Origin: Bathymodiolus brooksi
Lineage: Eukaryota; Mollusca; Bivalvia; Mytilida; Modiolidae
Length of the DNA: 64,000 nucleotides
Assembly (NCBI GenBank): GCA_963680875.1
Contig: OY804577.1
Span: 102,745,906 to 102,809,905 of the forward strand
Direction: 5' to 3'
Below, piece by piece: positions 22,901 through 34,900 of the stretch (its first letter is position 1; each line of letters starts with the position of its first letter). A program made the position numbers and the translations under genes. The notes under the pieces are model-generated. The model ran no database searches. It was not told the DNA's origin and worked only from the letters and a program-made list of their open reading frames with translations.

Positions 22901-25900
22901 TATCCTTATTAATATTCATGAGGTAAAATAAATACTACTTATCCACAAGGCAATAAACTCCGAAACTTTTAAATTTGTACACCTGCTCACTTCGGTTACA
23001 TTTAATGCACCTTATTTCCATTATATCATTCAAACTATAGGACATGCATCAATTCCTAAAATATATTCCTTTTTGCCTCTCTGCATGTTTTGTGCATACG
23101 GTAGTTCAGTTCTCCAGAATTTTAAGATTTTCACTCATTTATTGACGGATGTAGAGTTTGAGTTTTGTGTCGAATGTAATTACTTCAACGACAGGGCAAG
23201 AAAAGTTTGAAAAACGTTTCCTGAAGGTTGGAAACTAAAATCCGGGATAGTTTTTTGGTATTGTAAAACAAATATTCTAGTTGCCTTTCAAAAAATTTTC
23301 TGACATTACTATTATCGGTTCATTTGCGTTACTATCGTCCTCGCTGCTTTTTCAACATCGATTTTCTGTCCATAAAAGCAGTATGCAAGATAAAATAATG
23401 CATGACCGTATTTTGTTGCTAGTGTGGATTTATTCTTACCAACATACCGTTCACAAATACACAACACAAAGATAAATAATAAGTAAAATTGATCTTACAG
23501 GTTTTCCCCTCTGCCATCTTGGGATGGTAGTAACGATCGTTACTATCATCAGTTTAACACCAGTGATTATGCTTAAAGAAACAAAATACAAAAAAAAATT
23601 GACACTCAATCAACATCCTTTTTTAAATAATTATGGAAAAAACAACATTTCAAACTTTCAACAAAAAACTTACATTTTTGTGTCTGACAAAATGGAAATT
23701 GTAAAATTGAACAAAAATTCAATGCCACAAAATTACAAGCTTTGTTAGAAGGATGTTATATAAAATAAAAAATGCAATAAAACAAACTTTAGAAATTACT
23801 ATTTATATTCTTCTATTTAGTTCCTTTGGTCATGCGGTAAATCTAAAATCATGCAACAAAATGTTATAATTCAGTATCAAATGATTAACATTCTCCACAA
23901 AGAAAATTATAACGATATCAAAACTTTATATCTAATTTTTTATATACATTTTTGTATTTCTTCCAGAAAATCTATTAATTATCAAACTACTATGTCAGAT
24001 TATACTAGAGCTAACATTTACAAAAATCTGACATCAATAAATAATTGAACTATATTATGCAACAACACAAGGATGAAAGGGGGAGGGGGGAAGCACATCA
24101 GGAATACCACCAAGATCATATCTGGACAATTTCATTGGTATACTTTCCTGACAATATATAAAATAATACACCAACAACTATCAATTCTAGACACAGTCAG
24201 GAATTTACCATTAAAACTGTCTATATAGCTCTAACCAACTATCAGGGCCATTTAGGATATAAGGTGGAAAACTATAACCTGTATATAGTCAGTAGCTACA
24301 TGCTAAACCATGCCATAGACTGCAAGAAGTCATAAAATCAATAACTACGAAGCAAGCCATCCTGTAGATAGCAAGAAGCAATATAGTTATTAAGACATAG
24401 CAAGTTGTGCTATAGATAGCAAGAAGCAATATAGATATTAAGACATAGCAAGTTGTGCTGTAGATAGCCAGAAGCAATATAGTTATTAAGACATAGCAAG
24501 TTGTGCTGTAGATAGCAAGAAGCAATATAGTTATTAAGACATAGCAAGTTGTGCTGTAGATGGCAAGAAGAAATACAATTACACGTAGTAACGACATAGC
24601 GGGTCATGCAAGATGGTAAGAACAAGACATAACTATGAAGCAAGCCAAGCTTTAGATAGCAAGAAGCAATACAGTTAGTAGTCGAGCTGTAGATGGCAAG
24701 ACGAAATAGCATTGCTAAATATATTGGATAAATATCAGGTAATATTTGACGGCAGTTATATTATTACACTGTTAAGCACATAAAATAGTATCAAGGAAGC
24801 TATAGGGCATATGATAAGTCAATGGTATATTTTAATAAGATCCATTTTAGCCATATAAATCAAATACTGTATATGTATATATATATATATTAAAACCAAT
24901 AACTGCCATTCACCAAGAAGTTATATTTATTTCAAACATCTAAAAGAGTTGATGTGTCTTATCAACGCATAAGAAAATAAAATCCTGCATGGATTGAGTG
25001 GGGAAGGGGACAAAAATAAAATTTCTAAGTTTAAAAATAAGCTTGGAATTTACGATTGCCAATGAAAGGTCTGTTTCAAAAGATTTAAATGGAGAAAAAT
25101 ATAAGAAACTTTAAATACCCAAGATATTTCTGTCACGTTTTCTTATTACATGTGTTCTTAAAAAATCACAAAACTAAGTCAGCTAGGCAGAAAGTAGAAG
25201 AGTCATTAATGGAAACAGATGTCACACTTTGTTGGGTTATAAGTGTAGAGAAATATAGAGTCAAACCTGTATTCAGAGGCCACCTCTGGAGCAAAACAAA
25301 AGGTGGTCTTTTAAGATAGGTGACCTCTTAAAAGAAGTTCAATTCATATGAACTTTCCTATCACAGGACAGGAAATAGGTGACCTTTTAATACAGACGAC
25401 TGCTGAATAGAGGTGACCTCATGGGCAGGTTTGAATGTAATTAACAAAGAGTTAAAATAAACTGACAACAAAAGCATTACATTAATACACACATTCTCAT
25501 GGTTAAATCAACAAAAAGGACAAGGTTTAAGCTGTGAAAATTCATATTTGAGCCAATCAACACATTTGTTACTTTTATGATAGTCCACATCAACTCAGTC
25601 AATCACAACACTGGTTACAAACCTCCAAATCAAACAGCTCTTCATTTTCAATATCATCTTGAGTGAAGGGCTGGTGTGTTAAAACAACTTTCCTATCATT
25701 GGTGCTATAAGACAGACGCACCTGTGGAAACTGCCTGTTGGGGTCCTCTCTTGTGTGAAAGAACACACCACTATCATAATTTGAAGCACATCGATTGTGA
25801 CCAGATCTACCCATATTCTTTTCAATCTTAGAAGCATTGATTTCATTGGCCAAAGCATGGTTATGTCCAAAGTAACGATCCAAGAGCTTTTTGTAATACT

Positions 25901-28900
25901 GACGATCTTTAATTCTGATGGGGGCTTGTCGTCCGGCTAAGCACGACTCATTTTGTCGATTGGCACAGAGCCATCTGTGGTTTTCCTGTGCAAGTGCAGA
26001 GAGAAAGCTAGTAAGGATGTGATTCATGCAAGCGTGACCTTATAAATCTATCTAATATCGACACTGAATTTGAAGTACAGTTGAACCTTGTGTTTTAGTC
26101 AACATAACAAAGACCACAGTTTATAGACAATCGTAAATAAATAATTCAAGGTCAATTTTTTGTCAGAGATTATGTATACAAGGTTCAACAATTCAAATAA
26201 AATGGTTTGTTTTTTCTTACTACAATGATTTACCATTAAAACGTATGATGCTGATTTTATATGACTAACTGACTCCCAATTTGATCAGTGTGTATATTAG
26301 ATATGGTATGAGAAATGGAGAAAATTGTCTGTATGTGATTGAACTTGATCGCTTAATTTGTCACCATTACGTAATATTAAGAATATCACGAGGCATCACA
26401 TATGTCACAATTTTCTCCATTCACTAGGTTGCCCGAAAACAATAACTAGTTTTTGTTAATGTTCTAAAGTAACCATTGTAAGAATTATGTGCAATATATG
26501 AAAAAGTGCAACAAAAATCTAGAATATATATATATTATAAAATTGCTTTAATTAATCTATTAAAACTATTTAAATGAAATCTAAGTCTAGAATAGTATCT
26601 TTATAGATTTCTTTTCTTATTCTTGCCTAATGATAAACAAAGAAAAGGAATAATGGATGGTCCCCAAAATAGTGAAATATTATTTACAAACTTTTCCAAT
26701 ACTAATCTTTTAATGAAAAAAAATATAAAAAATTTAAATAATCTTTTTTATTGAAAATACATAAATTTTGTGTAAAGGAGTGACCTCCCTTGCCAGGTGC
26801 AAACATCTAATTGATAGTGATTCAACATGAGTAAAGATATCCACCTTACCTTTAAAAAAGACATCAAACTCATTTCACACCCATAATGAGGCTAAATTGA
26901 AATGTAACATTATCATTTTTTGGAGGTAAAGAATTAAAAAAAAATATTTTGCATTGTGATATTATCTTGAATAAGTAAAGTGCATTAACTGGGAGATCAG
27001 TTAGTAATAGGAAAATATGCTTAGTAACTAATAGGAAACAATGTAATTTAGTAAATAAAGAACGCTTATGTCAAGCGACATGTTAAACACATTTAAAAGA
27101 GTTCAAAGCGGAAAGAGTCATTACAATAATGACCTTTCAAAACATAAAATATTATTCATCCAAAATAATCCATATTTTAAACATCAAAATCTATTTTCTT
27201 TTCTTTCGTTTTTTACTAAGGTACAACCTTGAGAGACTAAGGGGATGGACACAATCTCAAATAGTTTACCTGAGTCTGGGGTCTAGAATTTTGGCCACTG
27301 GACACCTGTTAAATATTTTTGTCACTTAAAATAATTGGCTAATTAACAATTAAATTAATTTATGAAATGAAAGAAAACTGCAAAAATAATAAACTGGAAT
27401 TTGTAAATACAACATCTATTATATAGAAAATATATACTTAGAAACTAAAGTTAATTCAACAGAATAAAAACATATATCTAAATAAATTGTGCAACATGTT
27501 ATAATTGGCATATATATTTTACAAACTTACACATTTTTAAATGAACTTGTGTATACCACATATAAACTGACCCGATAAATCTACTTTAAATAATTACTAT
27601 GTAAAAGTCGTGAATTAATAATATGATACATGAAACAATTGAAACAAACATACATCATGTTTCATTTATATTAGTTTGTAATGCCAGATACATACTGTCC
27701 CAATCTGATTAAATTCACACCCCTTACAGCTATGTCACAGCGTGAGCTATCTGACGAAATTCCATTACCAGTAACATGAAAGTGAGAGATCCATTACTGC
27801 TGACATAAATTTAAGTACCTAACGATCGCATCCAAGACCGTTCCACTTCTTATAAAGAATAGATTTCCATTGATGACAAACTAAGGCAATATTTAGTACA
27901 TACAAATAACATTGTACTCCCCTTGCATGACCTATACACACATTTTTTTCCCTTACACATTCTTATTTATTGTTAAACAGGTGTATTTGATTTTTGCATA
28001 CATTAACATTATTTTACAATATGCACTTATAATAATTAGTATTCCTCATTTTAATATTTCTTATTATACAGCTATAATTTTAATCCAATCAAAAACACCC
28101 AATTAAGACATGTGACCCTACATTATTTTCCCCCCATTGTACAACCGGAAGGCGTATTTGTTCCGTATTGGATGTCCAATATGTTTTTTTTTTCGTATTG
28201 TACATTATGTAAGGGAAGTAACTCGTTGGTTTTCGTCGTCTGCTAGTAAATTATTTTTAATTGTAATCTACAATCAAATTAACTTGTTCGATATTTAACA
28301 GCTTGAGGGGAAAAAAGTTGTTTAGAATACTTGTTGATCGGTTATTTTGCTGTTTTTAATTCATTTTAGAGATTACGAGATCTGTAATGATACAGAACAT
28401 TTTCCTAACGAAATACTGTTGTGCAGTTGTTCTATAATATGTATTAAAAGTTAAACATAAAATTGTTTATAGTATTGATCATTTCAGCTGTATAATAAAT
28501 AGGTCATTATACAGTTTTATGTACAATATGGAAATATATTGTACTCGTCCGTATTGTATTGAAAACCGGGTTTCAATACAATACAGACTCGTACAATATC
28601 TTTCCATATTGTACATAACACTGTATAATAACCTATTATTATTTAACACCATATATGTAATAGGTAATTTGTTTTTACAGACTATTTAATAAATCTAAGA
28701 TGATGGCTCCAGAAGGTATTGTAAGAATTCTGCTTGAATGTATCGGAATAAAAAAGGTTTTGTTGTTCTTCTAAATAACTCTAGCTCAGCAACATCACAC
28801 ATAGTATATGCTGTCATTCTTAAATACTTGTTCACACTACTTACCAATGGTGGTGGTAAAGGTCGTGAATCAGTTTTCATCACTCCCATGGTTCCTGGCG

Positions 28901-31900
28901 TACAATGAAGAAGGCGGTATACATGTTCTACTATACCCAGACCTCTAACAAGGTTGTCTCTCTGTAATAAACCACTAATTCTCTCTAGTTCCTCTTCTTC
29001 CAAGATGTCCATAGGTTTACTGGTATCCACTGGTTCATCAAATAACCGTCTTTCTGAATCACTACCTAGAGTCTGTTGGATAAAATAAACAAATGTTAAA
29101 AGGAACAATATAAATAATACCAATAGAATAAAAAAATAAAATTCAAATTCATTTATGACTATATAGATAGTACAGGAACAAAGTATATATATTTCATATA
29201 AAGTATATATTTGATTGTTTTTGTTCGAGTTAATTTTCATTATCATTCATTTATTTGATTTGATTTATTGTGTTTAATGCCACTTTCAGCAATATTTCAT
29301 CTATATCATGGCGACCAGTTTTAGTGGTGGAGGAAGCAGGAGTACCCGGAGAGAACCACCGACCATGGGCAAACAACTGGTAAACTTTATCACTTGTGGA
29401 TGCGAGTCGAGTGCACACTTTGTTGTAATTTACAAAGCCGGGCACGAACCCACGCCGTATTGGTGATAGGTTTGTATGAGTTGTTAGGTAATCCATCTAC
29501 CTAACTCATTGAGCCACCCGGGCCTCTTATCATTCATTTAAACATTGATAATGAGCATAATCAACATATGACTATATATACTTCTTCTACCAAAAGGGCA
29601 TAACTCTGGAACCATAAAAGTAAAAAAGACCATATTGGTACCTTGTCAGTGCATTGCGATCAAAAACATTGTGCTAAAATTTGCCATTTTTCAAATAACA
29701 ACATTCAAACTTGACATGTGAATTGTGGAACAAGTTTCAAATGATTTGTGTAAGAAGAAGTAAACTAACTGAATAGAAATCTGCAGGTAGGATAATGTAT
29801 AATTAAATTTTGCCTTATAGGTGGGTATTCAAAAATTTAAAGCGATATTAAAGTAAGAATAACAAGCAATTACATCAGAACTATTCCTTGAACCCGAGAG
29901 TCGTCGTGAAGGCATGGTGGTCCTTTTCAGTGACCGTCGTCTTCTACTGTTAGGGCTCTCTGGCCTCACTAATGCCTGACTCTTTTTCCCCTTCAACATA
30001 GATTCCAACTTCTCTTTCTTCCTGGCTATTTCATCACGTTGCTGCCTACAAATAAAATTTAGAAAAATAATAAATTTACTGAATAAAATAATTTATCAAT
30101 ATACAATTTCTAGTCATAATACATATACATACAAAATATGATGGCTTTGAGCCATCAGACTAATACAAATTTAGTCATTTGACCTTGACATTAAAGGTCA
30201 AGGTCACAGTGATCTTATTCTTATATCTGACACTCTATCATGTCCTATTACATACATATATAAAACTAAACTACAGATCACTGGTTGGTGTTGATGTAAA
30301 ATTACAATTTCACAAAACAACACACCAATTGTTATATTATCTGGTATCTCACAAAGACCATTTACTACATTAAATGTCCATGTTTAAAAAAAAAATATTA
30401 TTGGTATGTAAATCTTTAAAAGTTTTATTTTGATTTTTTTTTTAACTGTGGGCATTGGTTATAACAAGAAAATGTCACCATATTAACTAGTTTACAGCAC
30501 TGACATAGGCCACTTTAATGCTGGCTTTGTTTGTATCAATATATGTGATTTATTTTCACTGAAGGAAATATTTTTTGAGTTATTATTGCACTTTCTGGCT
30601 TCAGTAACCATGAGAGGAGAATTTTGCTTGTATTGGTTGGTTTCCCTCTGCCTCAATTTTGTGCATGACCTACAATTCCATATTTCTTTCATACTTAGAG
30701 AAAATTCTATTAAAACTAAGTGTTAAGAGTTTAGGGTTATGGTGTTTAATTCCTCTTTCAATAATATTTCAATTATCTCGTGACGGTCAGTACTCGGAGA
30801 AAACCACTGTCCTCCCGCAAGTCAATTGACAAAACTTTATCACATAATATTGTATCAAGTACACCCTGATATGAGTGGGATTCAAACTCACAACTTCAGT
30901 GGTGATAGGCACTGATTGCATAGATAGTTGTAGATCCAACTACCATACGATCACGATCATGACCATGACCACGACGGCCTCTATTAAAATTTAAGTAAAC
31001 AGTAATACATTATTAAGTTTCATCAATAAAAATGATGTGCATATTGTGCACTCATTTTATTTGTTGATAATCTTACCTTGCCATTTCACTTCTGGCTTTA
31101 AAAGCTGCAGTTTCTTGAAACAATGTACCGCTACTATGAAAGAATTTATCATATTTCTCAAAGCCTGCACAGGGATATATTCTTCTAAAGTTACCCATAT
31201 GATTGTTCTCATATCTCTCTACATACTCTTGATATTGTGCCTGGGCTAGTTCTAACTCTTCTCTAAAAAAAATAATAATAATCACATACTAGTAAAAGTC
31301 ATATTTAAAAGAAATTTTGTCCAATGGACACATATTTTTAGAAACTGAAGCCTGCTTGTGGAAGCAAGTTTGTGCAGGTTTTTTATCGTTTGTTTATAAC
31401 TGTATTGCTGTTGGAGATTAAATTATCAAGAGGGGAGGGTTGTTATCACATTAACCGGTTTAACCCCGAACATTTCTGTGCCTGTCATTTTTAGAAACTG
31501 AATTACCATTATCATACGACATGGTCTTTTTATGTTCAATGATTTGAGGTGAGAGTTGATTGTTTATTTTGTTAACATTGGTGGAATTGTTGATCATCAT
31601 TGTTTAAACTTTTTATCATAAAAGACAATCTTTTGTACTATATTTTATACTGATGAACAATGAATAATGTTGATATTTACCAAAGATCTTTTATATTTTA
31701 TCTCTACTTTCCTTCAAATCCTATTTTGATCTCCATGGAAATCTCCATAATTTTTCCTACATACTTACTTTGACTCTTTCTTTGTTCCCCTCCCCATTAG
31801 TCTGTCTTTTATTCTTCTTTTCTCTTCTTCTATACACTTTCTTCTATCACAAGCACCAAAATTGACTAAATTTAAAGTGTCCATAACTAAAGCACCTTTA

Positions 31901-34900
31901 ATTTCTCTATCCAGTTCTGAATCTGTGTTAAAACTGGGTGAATGATTGACCTATAAACAAAGGAAATACAAATACTTTAAGTAATCTATTATCAAACTAA
32001 AACATCTAAACTCTTCATTTAATGTAACAATGTGATTTACATTTTAGGTTATCTTAAAACACAATAACCCTTTCTTACCTTCTATGGTAATAGAAGGTAA
32101 CCTATGGTAATAGAAGGTAACCCACCACATTGTTGTGCATTTCCTAAGCCAGGACCTGGATTTCTAATGCCATATGTCAACATCTTTTTTCTTTGTGCTC
32201 TGAGGTGGTTGTTTCTTTTGTTGATGTTGGTGGAATTGTTGACTATCAAAACTATGTTTAAACTTTCCTTTCATAATAGAATATATAGCATCTTATCATA
32301 CTGCAAAGCAATCAATGTACCAATAATGAAGTGACCAGTAAAAGAGACAGGGAACCAGATAATACATATTTAGATGTTCTTAAGTAGACAAATGTATGGT
32401 TAAATGTATTTCAATTAAAATGTACTGGCTTATGCATCACATGTGATAAATTTAAATGTTTATTGGAGGAAAATTTTTCATATAATTTTTTTTCGAGCTG
32501 CACTCATTTTGGATATCTATTGACCTCCATTCAGGGCTCCCACTACTTTCAAATTAGAGGGAGAAGTGACTTCTCTTTCAGAGAGCTCACAGGGAGAAGT
32601 GGGAGACAACAGAGAGAAGTGGGGAGACTTCTGGGAGAAGTCAATTGCAATTAATCAAAACATTGTTTTGCGACCCCTCTGACGTTACCCTGTCCAAATT
32701 TAGTAAATAGTTAAAAAGCTGTCTGAACTGATTTGTTCTGGGTTTTTTTTATTCATAACTACCTTAAGGACATCTATTCAATGTCATATTTTTATTTCTG
32801 TCTACCTTGACTATTGGAGTCTTGCATACCAGTGATTTTTATATGTACCCCCACCTCCCTTTTCCTTTTGAAATATTACTGTGTTGTGATCCAATACCAC
32901 ACAAATTGTAATAACTCATATTTGTGTGATCTTCAGCAGAAGAACGATGTCTCTGTCAATTTGCTCAATGGTCCAACTATATATAGGAGTACAGTACAAT
33001 AGGGAATGAAAATATAGCACAAACGTAAATTGCCACTGATAATCAAAAACTGAAGAAAGTAAAGGCTGTAATCATTATTTGCCAGACCTCAAATCAGATT
33101 GCAACAACGGAGGAAAGCTACTGCAGTTCAAAGTTTATTTTTTAATTGAATATGTGTTAACGTTTGTAAACACATGTCTGTATGTAAATAAACAGTTCAA
33201 TAGATCGAAATATTAACCTGGTGTCGAGTATAAAATACCAATGCAGATGGATAAATATCTGAAGTGTCTACGTGCATTTCAACGAATTTTGAATTGCAAT
33301 CTTCGCATATATATGAACATATTTGATATGAGAACTATGATTTTATGTCACAGAAATGAGAAAAAATAAATCAAAAGTTCGTTTTGCTGAAAGTAGCTTC
33401 GGACAAAAAGTTTGGTCAACATTTCCCGTAGCACAGTACTACATTGCGTCCCCTTACCAAAATGGCGCCATTGTTGTTTGTTAACAAAAAACAAATACAA
33501 ACAGTTTTATTTTAAGCCGGGCATATATAAACAATAAACAAAACCTCTAATGAACGAAATTAAACTTTCTATAAACCGTAATGGATTACTTTCCAAGAAA
33601 ATCACTTTCAAAATACTTAATAACGGATACGATAGATTTCAATAAACACGTGCACGATATCGACATTTTCATAAATGACAAGTGGAGAAAATACGCAAGC
33701 GGCGACATGGGGCGACTCTTCAAAATTACAAGGTGACTTGAACTTCGCTTTTGACCAATGAGAAAGCGAAGTCAACCTTCACAAGGCAACTTCTTCGCCC
33801 GAATCGCCCTCCAACGTGAGCCCTGCCATTCAGATATTACTTAAATATGGAGGCTTCTGTATAAATTTCATTAAAGTATGACTACAGCCCATTTTTCTAG
33901 TTTTCAATATCAAAACTCCTACAAAAACAATTGAACAGATCTTGGCAACCCGAGTGGTTGGCCATCAATAACAAATTTCTGTATAAAATCTAATCGAATC
34001 TCATAAAAAAATGTTAACGGTACAAACAGTGTTACATCAAGGACAAATTTTTCTCATATTTTGATGATCTTTTTTGAAATTTCTGTGAATTCTGATTAAA
34101 AACCAATATTTGTTCACACCAACTTCTGATAAATAATAAAGCATCCAGTTTGTGACATAAAAAGGTGTGTTTTAACTTTATCTTGCGTGAGAAAGTTTGT
34201 AGAAAAAGAGTTTTTCTTTTCAACAATTTGGATCGATTTATTGCCAATGTTAATTAGATAGATAATGTTAATAACCCAGGTATTATTTATTAGTAGTTAG
34301 AGGTTGTCTAAAAATACATACAGCTGAATCTGTAAATCAAAAACTTTTGAACCAAACTGTCATTAATATGTCTTATTACTACAATTTGTGTAATTTATAT
34401 ACAATGTATTTTAATGACTCACCTCTAAAACTTGAGGTCGTAGCTTCCTATCCAGCAGTACGTCAAATCCTAAGATTTCAAAACAAGCGCTGCCTTTGAC
34501 ATGATTAGGAAAGCATGTGCGGTAGTTGTGTTTGAGTATAGAATGAGCAGAAATTAATGTTTTTATCACAACATCGTCAATTTCTAACCACATTTTGTCA
34601 ATATCATATCCTTTATCCTTCAAATATCTATTAATAGTACTTATTCTCCTAGAAAAGAAAAAAGAAAATAATCTTACAGTATATTAGATGGCTTGGTTTA
34701 TGGTTCAACAATATTTCAGCTATATCGTGGCGGTCAGTTTTATTGATGGAGGAAACTGGAGTACCCGGAGAAAACCACCGAACTGTCACAAGTCACTAAC
34801 AAACTTTATCATATAATGTTGTATCGAGTACACCTTGCCTGAGCGGGATTCCAACTCATAACTTTAGTGGTGATAGGCACTGATTGCACAGGTAGCTGTA

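Larger units (their letters stand above)
18176..23565. mobile_element. Nested foldback transposon with long inverted arms
   Basis: The ends CACTGGTATTAAAC and GTTTAACACCAGTG are reverse complements apart from one base. ATTAT is duplicated outside both (18171-18175, 23566-23570). The outer arm 18176-18830 pairs with 22932-23565. The inner arm 18834-18963 pairs with 19263-19413. The two right-hand arm pieces are separated by a LINE (19427-22563), a hairpin MITE (22577-22735) and about 190 further bases. Removing these leaves a foldback element with arms of about 790 bp and a spacer of about 300 bp. No transposase is visible, so it is probably non-autonomous. Confidence 0.85.
18032..25622 (-). 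other. TTLL intron 14 (about 7.6 kb)
   Basis: The largest feature is the nested foldback element at 18176-23565. To its right, 23571-24280 is AT-rich and featureless, followed by a 48-bp minisatellite (24290-24720), a TA microsatellite near 24870 and a MITE at 25262-25436. No host exon seen. Confidence 0.6.

Noticed and set aside
24289..24712. Two overlapping 100-codon minus-strand ORFs, hydrophobic and repetitive
   Set aside because: They translate the 48-bp minisatellite in two frames.
28844..28860. Treating exon 13 as the only possible last exon
   Set aside because: The consensus donor and the phase-0 fit to the 25.6-kb exon make splicing onward at least as likely.
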